A stretch of DNA of 64,000 nt, taken from assembly GCA_036278735.1 (NCBI GenBank), contig DASUKM010000047.1:124001-188000 (forward strand). The letters run 5' to 3'. A program made the position numbers and the translations under genes. Shown one piece after another: positions 33,478 to 42,307 of the stretch; position 1 is the stretch's first letter; each line of letters opens with the position of its first letter. The notes beneath the pieces are model-generated. The model searched no databases, was not told the DNA's origin, and saw only the letters and a program-made list of their open reading frames with translations. This stretch comes from DASUKM01 sp036278735. GTDB lineage: Bacteria > Acidobacteriota > Vicinamibacteria > Vicinamibacterales > 2-12-FULL-66-21.

Positions 33478-34647
33478 ATGATCGGAGGTATGGCCCGCCT
33501 TCTTGTCGCCGCGGCGTGCGTGCTGATGCTGACGGGCCCATATCCTGCGTCGGCGGGCACCGCCCTACAGGACCGCGCGCGCGCGGCTGCGCTGGCGGCG
33601 CAGGCCGACGAGGCCGCGGCCGCCGGGAATGTGGCGAAGGCAATCGAGCTGCTCGAGCAGGCGGCGCGGGCGGCGCCGGCCTGGGCGGAACTGAAGGTCA
33701 ACCTCGCCGCGACGCTGAGCCGGGCGGGGGACTATCCCAAAGCGATCGCGGCCGCGCGCGAGGCGCTCGCGCTCGATCCGTCGCTCGACGGCGCGCGCTT
33801 CAATCTCGGATTGGCGCTGCTGAAGTCGGGGAATGCGGCCGATGCCGCCGCGACGCTCGCGCCCTATGCCGATCGATCGACGGGGGTGCCCGCCTCCGTC
33901 CACGCGGCGCTCGGGCTCGCGTGGGTGCAACTCGGACGCGACAAAGACGCGCTGCCCGTCCTGCAGCGTGCCGCAGACGAGGGCAGCCGGGCACCCGAAC
34001 TGCTGCTCACGCTCGGCGACGTGGCCGTGCGGCTGCAGCAGATTCCGCGCGCGGCAGCGGCGCTCACGCTGCTTCAGCGCGTGGCGCCCGAGGCCGCCGG
34101 CACCGCGCTGCTGGCCGGCGACGTCGCCGACGCGCAGCAGGATTGGCCCGCGGCCGCCCGCGACTACGGCGACGCGATCGATCGCGCACCGACCTCTGCC
34201 CGGGCACACCGGTCGCTCGGACTCGCGCGCTACAAGCAGCGCCAGTACGCCGCCGCGGCCAGCGAGTTGCAGCGCGCCATCGCGCTGGCGCCGGAAGACG
34301 TCTGGGCCCGCTACTACCTGGCGCAAATCTGGCTCGATACGGGGAAGGCGGCGGATGCCGCTGCCGATCTCGAGCGCGCCGCCGCGATGGCCCCTCGGCG
34401 AACGGACGTGTGGCGCGATCTCGGGCGGGCGCGGCTGGAACTCGATCAGGCGGGTCCGGCCGTCGAGGCGCTCACACGCGCCGTGAAGCTCTCGCCGGAA
34501 GACGCAAGCGCGTGGTTCCTGCTCGGCCGCGCGCTCCGCAAGCGCGGGGACCGCGACGCAGCGGCCGCCGCCTTCACGCGTGCGGCGGCGCTGAATCAGC
34601 AGGAGCGCGACAGGCTGCGGAAGCGAGTGTCAGGCGGTGGGGGATGA
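33478..34647 (+). CDS. Exported TPR-repeat protein
   Basis: 389 residues with a signal peptide (about 1-27, ending ASAG) and about nine tetratricopeptide repeats (for example AGNVAKAIELLEQAARAAPA, ALDPSLDGARFNLGLALLKS, LAPEDVWARYYLAQIWLDTG) to the end. Function unknown; TPR proteins of this type are often scaffold partners. Divergent from the CRTAC1 gene; CRTAC1-TPR pairing is common in Acidobacteria. An alternative ATG at 33490 has GGAGGT immediately adjacent, too close to be a good ribosome site. The 3' end overlaps the convergent serine hydrolase gene by 18 bp. Confidence 0.82.
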   Translation: MIGGMARLLVAAACVLMLTGPYPASAGTALQDRARAAALAAQADEAAAAGNVAKAIELLEQAARAAPAWAELKVNLAATLSRAGDYPKAIAAAREALALDPSLDGARFNLGLALLKSGNAADAAATLAPYADRSTGVPASVHAALGLAWVQLGRDKDALPVLQRAADEGSRAPELLLTLGDVAVRLQQIPRAAAALTLLQRVAPEAAGTALLAGDVADAQQDWPAAARDYGDAIDRAPTSARAHRSLGLARYKQRQYAAAASELQRAIALAPEDVWARYYLAQIWLDTGKAADAAADLERAAAMAPRRTDVWRDLGRARLELDQAGPAVEALTRAVKLSPEDASAWFLLGRALRKRGDRDAAAAAFTRAAALNQQERDRLRKRVSGGGG

Positions 34648-35709
34648 AGGGTCCGGCACGCCGCTCCTGACGACCGCGTCGTGCACGGCGCGGCGCACCT
34701 GCTGGATCGCGTTGGCGCCGTCGCGTGTCGGGTGCACGCGGTTCGTGAGCAGGATGACGTAGAGATCGAGTTCGGGATCGATCCACAGCGACGTGCCGGT
34801 GAACCCGGTATGGCCGATCGCGCGCGGCGACATCAGCGTGCCGCACGAGGAGGTCGGCAGCATGGTGTCCCAGCCGAGCGCGCGCGAGCTGTGGGGCACG
34901 CCGCTCTTCTGCGCGAACCGAAGGATCGTCTCAGCCCGTGCGAGGCCGTTGACGCCGCCGCGCAGCCCTTTCAGGATCTCCGCCGCGAAGCGGCCCACCG
35001 CCGCCGCGGTGCCGAACAGGCCCGCATGGCCGGCGGCCCCTCCGAGCGCCCACGTGTTCTCGTCGTGGACCTCCCCCTGGAGCAGCCGTCCGCGCCAGGG
35101 GTCCGTTTCGGTGGGTGCCGTGCGGGCGCGCCAGGTCCGCGGCGGGTTGAACGCGAGCGGCTCGGGGGCGGCGATCGCCGCCACGCGCTCGAACTGCGCC
35201 TCGAGCGGCCGGCCCGCCGCGTCTTCGAGCAGGAAGCCGAGCAGCATGAATCCCAGATCGCTGTAGATCGAGCGCGAGCGCGGAGGGTACTCGAGCGGCA
35301 GCGTGCAAATCGCGCGCTGGAATTCCGGCCGTCCCTGCACGTCGCGAAAGAACGGCAGGTAGCCCGTGAGGCCCGACGCGTGCTCCAGCAGATCCCGGAC
35401 CGTCACCGTCTCGCGATCGGATCCCGTCCAGTCCGCGAGCCGGTCGCGCACGCGCACCCCGAGGCCCAGCGTGTCCTGTTCCACCGCCCGCATGGCCAGC
35501 GTCGCGGTCGCGATCACTTTCGTGAGCGAGGCGAGATCGTAAATCGTGTCGGGGGAGGCGGCGGGGGAGTCCGGGTCGTAGGTCAGGCGGCCGACCGCGG
35601 CCTGCGCGCGGATGCCGCTCGAACGTCCGCACTCGATCGCCGCGCCTGGAAACACGCGCGCCGCGACGGCCTCTTCGAGCAGCCGGACGACGTCAGCCGG
35701 AACACTCAC
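34630..35709 (-). CDS. Serine hydrolase of the beta-lactamase/class C (AmpC/AmpH-like) family
   Basis: 359 residues with the penicillin-binding-type catalytic motifs: SxxK as S61-L-T-K64 in DLASLTKV, the Tyr motif Y149-S-D (SIYSDLGFML) and HTG at about 308 (GHTGFTGTSLWID), replacing KTG. No signal peptide is visible, so it may be cytoplasmic or use another route. Members include peptidases, esterases and muropeptide-trimming enzymes. Its place next to GHL10, GntR, BadF kinase and MurQ genes favours a peptidoglycan-fragment role, but substrate is not shown. Confidence 0.88.
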   Translation of the reverse strand: MSVPADVVRLLEEAVAARVFPGAAIECGRSSGIRAQAAVGRLTYDPDSPAASPDTIYDLASLTKVIATATLAMRAVEQDTLGLGVRVRDRLADWTGSDRETVTVRDLLEHASGLTGYLPFFRDVQGRPEFQRAICTLPLEYPPRSRSIYSDLGFMLLGFLLEDAAGRPLEAQFERVAAIAAPEPLAFNPPRTWRARTAPTETDPWRGRLLQGEVHDENTWALGGAAGHAGLFGTAAAVGRFAAEILKGLRGGVNGLARAETILRFAQKSGVPHSSRALGWDTMLPTSSCGTLMSPRAIGHTGFTGTSLWIDPELDLYVILLTNRVHPTRDGANAIQQVRRAVHDAVVRSGVPDPSSPTA

Positions 35710-35724
35710 GGGTGAAGCGCCTGG

Positions 35725-37008
35725 TCAGCGCGCGTTTGGATCCGGCGGTCCGGCCGACGTGATCGCGCGGCCGACGAACGCGAGGTAATCGGAGTCGCCG
35801 CGCGCGGCGGCCGTCAGGCTGTCGTATGAGAAAAGGATGAAGCCCGCCGCGCCGAGCCGGCGGATCGTCTGGATGTTGTCGACCGTCTGGGCGGCCGTGA
35901 GCCGGTACGCGCCGATGCCGGCCCAGACCATGCGCGGGCCGGCGATCTCGCCGGCCGATCGGATCTGATCGCTGAACTCCGCCGGGTCGGTCGTGTAGGC
36001 CATCGGGCAGACGGCGTCGACGAGCCCGTTCTCGAGCCAGGTGCGCCAATCCTGCAGCCGGTGATCGTACGCGCCCTGCACGTCGGGCGCCACCGCGACG
36101 CTCACGAGCGCGGACGGCCGGGCCGTCTTGATCGCGGTGCGCAGCCGCATCATCAGGCCCGTCATGCGGGTGCGGCGGAACGCCGCCCACTGCTGTGGAT
36201 ACTGATCGGGATAGGCGAACAGATCGACCGCTTCGCGGGCGTCGAGCGTCCGCTGCACGGCGGCGGGCAGGGTCGGCCGCAGCTCGGCGCGGAACTGCGC
36301 GATGGCGCCGCGGCTGTAGTCGAACTGATCCGTCGGGTAGCGCGCGTAATCGAGGTGGATGCCGTCGACCGCGTAGCGCCGCGCCACGTCGGCGACGACG
36401 CGGGCGACGTACGCCGCGGCCGCCGGAATCAGCGGCGACGTGTACAAGCCCTCCACGGTGTCGGACGCGCCGCGCGTCCAGCGCGCGATCTTGCCGAGGT
36501 AGGCCGGATCCGTCGGGTCGATCGAGGCGACGTCCTGCGCGATCGGCCGCGGCACCATCAGCCAGTCGGGGTGCGCGTAAATGACGTGCGTGCGCGCGAC
36601 CGGCAGATCGGTCGCGCTCGCGACCAGGTTGACGTTCATCCAGGCGTGTACGCGCAGACCGGCCGCATGCGCCCGATCGATGACGACCTGGAGGGGGTCG
36701 AACGACGCGGGCTGCCGGGCCAGGTCCAGCGCGCGCGGTTCGAGCGTGCTGGCGTAGTAGGCGTCGCCGCGGCCGCGGACCTGGACGAAGATCGCGTTGA
36801 AGCCGCGATCCCGGGCGGTGCGCACGAGCGACTCGATGCTTGCCGGCGTCGTGAGCGACGTGCGCAGCACCCAGAGCGCGCGCAGCTCCGGCGGATCGTC
36901 GGGCTGCGCGTGCGCGGGGGCCGCGGCCAGGCCGCCGGCCAACGCCCACACCGCCGCCGTGAAGGCAAGCGCCACGCGCAGCCGCGAGGCCGCTCGCTGG
37001 ATGTGCAT
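35725..37008 (-). CDS. Family 10-like glycosyl hydrolase (GHL10/YngK type), secreted
   Basis: 427 residues from ATG 37008; signal peptide ends near APAHAQ. The TIM-barrel GHL10 domain shows ALWVLRTSLTTPASIESLV, GFNAIFVQVRGRGDAYY, AAGLRVHAWMNVNLV, VDGIHLDYARYP with probable catalytic acid Asp, and VCPMAYTTDPAEF. Such enzymes are predicted to act on cell-wall or extracellular glycans; biochemical data are few. It lies 15 bp before the serine hydrolase on the same strand. A TTG seven codons upstream is an unlikely start. Confidence 0.88.
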   Translation of the reverse strand: MHIQRAASRLRVALAFTAAVWALAGGLAAAPAHAQPDDPPELRALWVLRTSLTTPASIESLVRTARDRGFNAIFVQVRGRGDAYYASTLEPRALDLARQPASFDPLQVVIDRAHAAGLRVHAWMNVNLVASATDLPVARTHVIYAHPDWLMVPRPIAQDVASIDPTDPAYLGKIARWTRGASDTVEGLYTSPLIPAAAAYVARVVADVARRYAVDGIHLDYARYPTDQFDYSRGAIAQFRAELRPTLPAAVQRTLDAREAVDLFAYPDQYPQQWAAFRRTRMTGLMMRLRTAIKTARPSALVSVAVAPDVQGAYDHRLQDWRTWLENGLVDAVCPMAYTTDPAEFSDQIRSAGEIAGPRMVWAGIGAYRLTAAQTVDNIQTIRRLGAAGFILFSYDSLTAAARGDSDYLAFVGRAITSAGPPDPNAR

Positions 37009-37085
37009 AGAAACGGCTGACTGTAACAATCAACGGCGAGCAGTGTCAACGAACCCGTGAACGTCCGCCCTCCGCCCTCCGCGCC

Positions 37086-37817
37086 TCACATGCTCAGATC
37101 CAGGACGATCCGATAGCGATCGCCCCGCATGATGGAGTGCACGTATTCGAGCGGCCGGCCGTCCTCGAGACTCGTCAAACGCTCGGCGGCAAGCGCCGGC
37201 GCGCCGGGCGCCACGCGCAGCAGCGCGGCGTCGTCGCCGCCGACGAGAATGGCGCGATGCGTTTCGCGGGCGGCGGCGGGCTGCAGTCCGTATCGATCCG
37301 CGAGGACGTGGTACAGCGAGATGTCGTCGAACGACAACAGATCGATCTGCGGGACGAGGTGCATCGAGAGATACGCGGTCTGCAGGCCCATCGGGGTGCC
37401 GTCGGCCAGACGCAGCCGGCGGAGCCGGAACACGGCCGATTCGGCCGGCACGTGGAGCGCCGCGGCGACGTCTTCGGGGGCCGGCAGGACCCCCTGCTCG
37501 AGGACGCGCGAGGTCGCGGCCAGTCCGTGCGTGCGCATTTCGGCCGTAAAGCTCGTGAGCTCACGGGGTCCTTCATCGAGCGGCGGCCGCTGCACGAACG
37601 TGCCGCGCCCCTGCTCCCGCCGCACGTATCCCATCTGGGCCAGCTCGCGCAGCGCCTGACGGACCGTAATCTTGCTGACCCCGTACCGGACCATCCAGTC
37701 GTCGTCGGTGGGGAGGCGATCGCCCGGCCGCCAGACGCCCGCCTGGATGTCGCGGAGGATGGCCGCCTTCAGCTGGTGGTACAGCGGGGAAGGCAGCCTG
37801 CGGTTCAAACCAGCCAT
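37086..37817 (-). CDS. GntR/HutC-family transcriptional regulator with UTRA domain (NagR/DasR-like)
   Basis: 243 residues: N-terminal winged helix-turn-helix (LYHQLKAAILRDIQAGVWRP, GVSKITVRQALRELAQMGYV, GRGTFVQRPP) and a UTRA effector domain (LTSFTAEMRTHGLAATSRVL; PLEYVHSIMRGDRYRIVLDL). UTRA regulators of this layout usually sense phosphorylated amino sugars such as GlcN-6-P or GlcNAc-6-P. It is divergent from the TonB receptor-kinase-nagB operon, its probable target. The ATG at 37817 begins the conserved region; an earlier in-frame start at 37880 would overlap the receptor promoter. Confidence 0.9.
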   Translation of the reverse strand: MAGLNRRLPSPLYHQLKAAILRDIQAGVWRPGDRLPTDDDWMVRYGVSKITVRQALRELAQMGYVRREQGRGTFVQRPPLDEGPRELTSFTAEMRTHGLAATSRVLEQGVLPAPEDVAAALHVPAESAVFRLRRLRLADGTPMGLQTAYLSMHLVPQIDLLSFDDISLYHVLADRYGLQPAAARETHRAILVGGDDAALLRVAPGAPALAAERLTSLEDGRPLEYVHSIMRGDRYRIVLDLSM

Positions 37818-37882
37818 ATTGCGTCGAATGGTTATAATGATATGCTCTCTCGGCGGGAACTGCAAAAGGGGAGGAGTCACGG
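37818..37882. promoter_or_regulatory. Divergent promoter/operator region between gntR and the TonB receptor
   Basis: A 65-bp AT-rich gap. It contains TATAAT at 37833-37838 within GGTTATAATGATATG, a second possible plus-strand promoter TTGCGT (37819-37824), 16 bp, TATGCT (37841-37846), and a strong GGGGAGGAG ribosome site before the receptor ATG. A GntR operator probably overlaps the AT-rich core, but no clear symmetric site stands out. Confidence 0.5.
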
Positions 37883-40800
37883 ATGCATCGAGCGAGGATT
37901 CGGCAGGTCCTGGGGGCGGCGCTGCTCGCGGCCGCGCTCGCGATGCCTGCCGCGGCGCAGGAAACCACAGGAACCATCACCGGCGTGGCGACCGACCAGA
38001 CCGGCGCCGTGCTGCCGGGCGTGACCGTCACGGTCACGCGGGTTGACACCAACACGGCCCAGACCTTCGTCACCAACGGCAGCGGCCGCTACACCGCGCC
38101 CCAGCTCCAGCCGGGCGCCTACGAAGTGGCCTTCACGTTGAGCGGCTTCCAGCCGACGACGGTGAAGGGGATCGACCTCCACGTCAGCGACCGCCAGGAA
38201 ATCAACGGCAAGCTCGGGGTGAGCCAGGTGAGCGAGACCGTGCAGGTGAGCGCGGCGTCGCAGTTCGTCCAGCCCACGCCCCAGGTCCAGACGCTGATGG
38301 GGCCGACGCAGATCCAGGAACTGCCGCTCAACAACCGCAACTTCATCCAGCTCGCGACGCTCGTGCCCGGTGTGTCGAGCGACCTCCCCGACGAGGTGGG
38401 CCTCGGGTTGACGAGCACGACCAGCATCTCGATCAACGGCTCGCGGCGGAATGCGGTCAACTGGCTGGTCGACGGCGTGTCGAACGTCGACGTCGGCTCG
38501 AACATCACGCTGCTGTCGACCCCGACGCTCGAGTCGATTCAGGAGTTCAAGATCATCACGAGCAGCTACGCGGCGGAGTATCCGCGGAGCGGCGGCGGCG
38601 TCGTGAGCGTGATCACGAAGGGGGGCAGCCAGAAGTTTTCGGGCACGGCCTACGACTTCCTGCGCAACGACGCGCTCAACGCCAACTCGTTCTTCCGCAA
38701 CTCCAGCACGAATCCGAAGGACCACCAGGCGCCGCGCCTGCGCTACAACAACCCGGGCTACACGATCGGCGGCCCGATGCTGCCCAGCCGGCAGAAGGCG
38801 TTCTTCTTCTGGTCGGAGGAGTGGCGCCGGATTTCACAGGTGCCGGCCTCCTCGTCGGCGATCGTCGTCAATCCGGCGTGGCTGAACGATCCGACGAACG
38901 CGAACTACGTGGCGCCGGCCCAGCGCGATCCGAACGCCGTGAAGCTCATGTCGCTCTGGCCGGCGCCGAATTCGTTCGTGGGGACCAGCACGCGCTTCAT
39001 CAACAGCAACCCGAACATCAACAACACGCGGCAGGAAGTGCTGCGGATCGACTACGACCTCTCGGCGAACAACCGGCTGACCGGCCGTTACACGCACGAC
39101 CTGAGCCAGACGCGGGAACCAGGTGGCCTGTTCTTCGGCGTCGCCGTTCCGAACGTCGCCGCCACCAACACGAACGTGCCGGGCCAGGTCTTCTCGACCG
39201 CGCTGCGGTCCACGATTGGGCACGGGCTGAACGAGTTCACCTACCAGTTGTCCGGAAACAAGATCGTCACCGCCGACGCCTCCGGTAACATCAACACGCG
39301 ATCCGCGCTTGGACTCAGCATCCCTGAGCTGTTCCCGGAGAACAACGCAGACCGGATTCCGACGATTGCGTTTTCGCCGACGTCGACGTTGTCGACGGTT
39401 GGCGCGATCCAGGGCTACAACATCACGTACTGGGACAACACCGTCAGCGACAACTTCACGCTGCAGCACGGGAACCATGCGTTCAAGTTCGGCGCGCTCT
39501 TCGCCTTCGAGCAGAAGAACGAGAACGGCAGCAACAGTACGCAGGGGAGCTTCACGTTCGCCGCGGGCGGCGGCCGGACGGCGTTTCAGAACTTCCTGAC
39601 CGGCAACGACGACGGCTTGTGCGGCGATGCGTGCAGCTACGCGGAGTCGCAGATCGACATCACCGAACACCTGCGCTGGCACCGGTACGAGATGTTCGCG
39701 CAGGACACCTGGCACATCCGTCCGAACGTGACGCTCGATTACGGACTCCGGTACGTGCTGTATCCGGGCGTGATCGACGAGAACAACCTGCTCACGAACT
39801 TCGATCCGGCGCTGTACGATCCGTCGAAGGCGCCGACGTGCGCCAACGCGAGCTGCTCGCTGCTGGTCGCGGGCACGGGCGATCCCCTCAACGGGGTCAT
39901 CCAGGCCGGCGTGAACTCGCCGTGGGGACGCGCGGTGTATCCGACCGAGAAGACGGATTTCCAGCCGCGTCTCGGGATCACCTGGGATCCCACGGGGCAC
40001 GGCACGACCATGGTCCGCGGCGGGTACGGCGTCTACTACGACGAGGCGCTCATCGGCATCTTCGAGCAGAACTCGTTCACGAATCCGCCGTTCGCCCATA
40101 CGGAGACGCGCCTGAACGCGGCGCTCTCGGATCCGAAGGCGGGGAGCGCCCCCGGCACCGTCGGGCGGCAGTCGCTCATCGCGACCAGCACGCCCTTCAA
40201 GACCCCGCGCACGCAGCAGTGGAACATCGGGATCCAGCATCAGCTGTATGCGCGCGGTGCGATCGACATCAGCTACGTCGGGTCTCACGGGGACCACCTG
40301 ATCCAGCCGGTCGACATCAACCGCCCGAACCCGGCCGACGTCGTCGCGCTCGGGAGCGCCACGCTCGCGGCGCCGTTCGCGGGCTACGCGGTGTCGACGT
40401 CGACGACGGGCGCCGGGATCAACATGCGGCAGACGACCGCGTACAGCAACTACTGGGGCATCCTGACGCAGTTCCGCCACGAAGGGGGGCGCGCCGGCAC
40501 CTATACGTTGAATTACACGTTCAGCCGCAACCGCACCAGCGCGTCGAACGACCGCGACAGCGTGGACCTTCCGCAGAATCCGAACGATCTGAGTGCGGAG
40601 TACGCCGACGCCCGTACGGATCGCCGGCACATCTTCAACGCGACCTACATCTACGAGCTGCCGTTCTTCGCCGAGTCGAAGAATCGCGTGTTGAAGGCGA
40701 CGCTCGGCGGCTGGCAGATCTCGGGCATTACCGTGCTCGAGTCGGGGCCGCCCGTCTCGCGCGTGACGGAGAGCACCAACGGCGACCGGCGCGGCATCTT

Positions 40801-41158
40801 TGCCGACCAGGTGGGCGATCCCGGCGCGGGCGATCAGACGTACCCGTACTGGATCGACCCGTCGGCGTTCCACCCGGCCGCCGACGGCAGCTACGGCAAC
40901 TCGAAGCGCGCGGCGTTCCGGCTGCCGGGACGGCATCAGACGGACCTCGCGCTGTCGAAGAACTTCTATCCGATGCAGCGGCGGGTGCAGTTCCGCGCCG
41001 ACTTCATCAACGCGTTCAACGAGGTGCAGTGGAACTCGGTCGACAATGCGTGCGGCGCCAGCCTGTCCACGTGCGTCGTCTCCGGAGATACCTTCGGGAC
41101 GATTCTCGGGACACGCAACCCGCGCACGATTCAGTTGAGCCTCAAGCTGTTCTGGTAG
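37883..41158 (+). CDS. TonB-dependent receptor, Oar-like, with carboxypeptidase-regulatory N-terminal domain
   Basis: Outer-membrane active-transport receptor of 1,091 residues: signal peptide (about 1-25), carboxypeptidase-regulatory-like beta-sandwich (about 28-110, GVATDQTGAVLPGVTVTVTR), plug domain (about 120-260, QELPLNNRNFIQLATLVPG; VDGVSNVDV) and a large C-terminal barrel ending in LSLKLFW with terminal aromatic Trp. The layout matches the Oar-type receptors that are expanded in Acidobacteria. Context with an amino-sugar kinase, NagB, MurQ and a NagR-like regulator suggests uptake of chitin or peptidoglycan fragments. A terminator follows. Confidence 0.93.
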   Translation: MHRARIRQVLGAALLAAALAMPAAAQETTGTITGVATDQTGAVLPGVTVTVTRVDTNTAQTFVTNGSGRYTAPQLQPGAYEVAFTLSGFQPTTVKGIDLHVSDRQEINGKLGVSQVSETVQVSAASQFVQPTPQVQTLMGPTQIQELPLNNRNFIQLATLVPGVSSDLPDEVGLGLTSTTSISINGSRRNAVNWLVDGVSNVDVGSNITLLSTPTLESIQEFKIITSSYAAEYPRSGGGVVSVITKGGSQKFSGTAYDFLRNDALNANSFFRNSSTNPKDHQAPRLRYNNPGYTIGGPMLPSRQKAFFFWSEEWRRISQVPASSSAIVVNPAWLNDPTNANYVAPAQRDPNAVKLMSLWPAPNSFVGTSTRFINSNPNINNTRQEVLRIDYDLSANNRLTGRYTHDLSQTREPGGLFFGVAVPNVAATNTNVPGQVFSTALRSTIGHGLNEFTYQLSGNKIVTADASGNINTRSALGLSIPELFPENNADRIPTIAFSPTSTLSTVGAIQGYNITYWDNTVSDNFTLQHGNHAFKFGALFAFEQKNENGSNSTQGSFTFAAGGGRTAFQNFLTGNDDGLCGDACSYAESQIDITEHLRWHRYEMFAQDTWHIRPNVTLDYGLRYVLYPGVIDENNLLTNFDPALYDPSKAPTCANASCSLLVAGTGDPLNGVIQAGVNSPWGRAVYPTEKTDFQPRLGITWDPTGHGTTMVRGGYGVYYDEALIGIFEQNSFTNPPFAHTETRLNAALSDPKAGSAPGTVGRQSLIATSTPFKTPRTQQWNIGIQHQLYARGAIDISYVGSHGDHLIQPVDINRPNPADVVALGSATLAAPFAGYAVSTSTTGAGINMRQTTAYSNYWGILTQFRHEGGRAGTYTLNYTFSRNRTSASNDRDSVDLPQNPNDLSAEYADARTDRRHIFNATYIYELPFFAESKNRVLKATLGGWQISGITVLESGPPVSRVTESTNGDRRGIFADQVGDPGAGDQTYPYWIDPSAFHPAADGSYGNSKRAAFRLPGRHQTDLALSKNFYPMQRRVQFRADFINAFNEVQWNSVDNACGASLSTCVVSGDTFGTILGTRNPRTIQLSLKLFW

Positions 41159-41183
41159 GCTGAGACCCACCGCCCATGTGCAC

Positions 41184-41216
41184 CGGCCGGCAGGACCTCT
41201 TTCTGCCGGCCGTTTT
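41184..41216 (+). terminator. Rho-independent terminator after the TonB receptor
   Basis: Perfect 10-bp stem CGGCCGGCAG/CTGCCGGCCG with a 9-base loop followed by TTTT, starting 26 bp after the receptor stop. It separates the receptor from the kinase gene, although some read-through is possible. Confidence 0.85.
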
Positions 41217-41245
41217 CGTGTCACGCCGCGGATTAAGATGAACCC

Positions 41246-42307
41246 GTGAACCGCGAACCCGAGAACCCGCGAACCCGCGAACCCGCGAACCCGAGAACCC
41301 GAGAACCCGAGAACCCGCGAACCCGCGAACCCGCGAACCCGCGAACCCGAGAACCCGAGAACCCGTTCCACGTCCTCGGCCTCGACGCCGGCGGCACCAA
41401 GACCGTCTGCCAGCTCGCCGACGACAACGGCATCGTGCTGGGGGAGTCGCGCGGCGGCGGCGCGAATCTGCAGGCGGTGGGGGAGCTGGCGGTCGAGAAG
41501 GTCCTGCACGACGTGATGGAGCAGGCGATCGGCGAGCGGCGTCTCGTGCCGGCCGCCATCTGCCTCGGCATCGCGGGCGTGGATCGGCCCGAAGACGCGC
41601 GGGTCGTCGGCGGGATCATGAAGCGCATCGGCTACAAGGCTCGCATCCTCGTCGTCAACGACGCGCTCGTCGCGCTCGAGGCCGGCGCTCCGGAGCAGCC
41701 GGCCGTCGTCATCATTGCCGGGACGGGATCGATCGCCTACGGCCGCAACGCGACCAATCAAGCGGCGCGCGCGGGCGGCTGGGGCTACGTCCTCGGCGAC
41801 GAGGGCAGCGGCTACTGGATCGGACGCGCGGCGCTGCGGGCCGTCCTGCGCGAGTCGGACCGGCGCGGACCGGCGACGGCGCTCACGCCGCTGCTGCTGC
41901 GGCATTTCGACGTCGCGCGCCCCCAGGATTTGATACACGAGGTCTATCAGGAGACGCCGAAGCCGGCGACGATTGCCGCGCTCGCGCAATGCGTGCAGCA
42001 GGCGTTCGTCGACGGCGACGGGGTCGCGATCGGCATCCTGCGCGGCTCGGCGGATCAACTCGAGCAGTCGGGGCTGTCGGTGGCGCGGCGGCTCGAGATG
42101 GTCGGGACGGCGTTTCCCTTCGTCCTGGCCGGCGGCATCTTCCGCGCGGTGCCCTGGCTGCACGAGGAGCTGGCGCGCCGGCTCCCGCTGGCGGCCCCCA
42201 GGAGCCGGACGCGTCTGCTCGAGATCGAGCCCGCGGCAGGGGCCGTGCGGCTCGCGCTCGCCGAGGCGCGCGGCGTCGCGGCCGTGCCCGCCTACAAGGC
42301 CGAGTGA
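41246..42307 (+). CDS. BadF/BadG-type sugar kinase (GlcNAc/MurNAc kinase-like) with repeat-encoded N-terminus
   Basis: ASKHA-fold kinase, probably phosphorylating GlcNAc, MurNAc or glucosamine. After a 40-residue N-terminus of REPENPRT-like repeats, the enzyme shows phosphate-1 motif GLDAGGTKT, IAGVDRPEDARV, VNDALVALEAG, phosphate-2 motif VVIIAGTGSIAYG, GWGYVLGDEGSGYWIGR and the adenosine motif PFVLAGGIF. Total 353 residues. The only usable start is GTG 41246, which sits at the edge of an 8-bp repeat array; no ATG, GTG or TTG lies between the array and the kinase core. It overlaps nagB by one base (TGATG). Clostridial MurK belongs to this superfamily. Confidence 0.88.
   Translation: MNREPENPRTREPANPRTREPENPRTREPANPRTREPENPFHVLGLDAGGTKTVCQLADDNGIVLGESRGGGANLQAVGELAVEKVLHDVMEQAIGERRLVPAAICLGIAGVDRPEDARVVGGIMKRIGYKARILVVNDALVALEAGAPEQPAVVIIAGTGSIAYGRNATNQAARAGGWGYVLGDEGSGYWIGRAALRAVLRESDRRGPATALTPLLLRHFDVARPQDLIHEVYQETPKPATIAALAQCVQQAFVDGDGVAIGILRGSADQLEQSGLSVARRLEMVGTAFPFVLAGGIFRAVPWLHEELARRLPLAAPRSRTRLLEIEPAAGAVRLALAEARGVAAVPAYKAE
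41253..41364 (+). repeat. 14 tandem 8-bp units inside the kinase coding sequence
   Basis: Fourteen perfect-length units of G(C/A)GAACCC, in the order: C, A, C, C, C, A, A, A, C, C, C, C, A, A at the second base. Eight is not a multiple of three, so gain or loss of one or two units shifts the reading frame relative to the GTG start two codons upstream. Three units encode one repeat of eight residues. Confidence 0.95.

Noticed and set aside
38834..42163. Long minus-strand open frame (about 1,109 codons)
   Set aside because: Shadow of the TonB receptor and kinase; its composition is Arg/Asp/His-rich with no recognisable domain, and it crosses the terminator.
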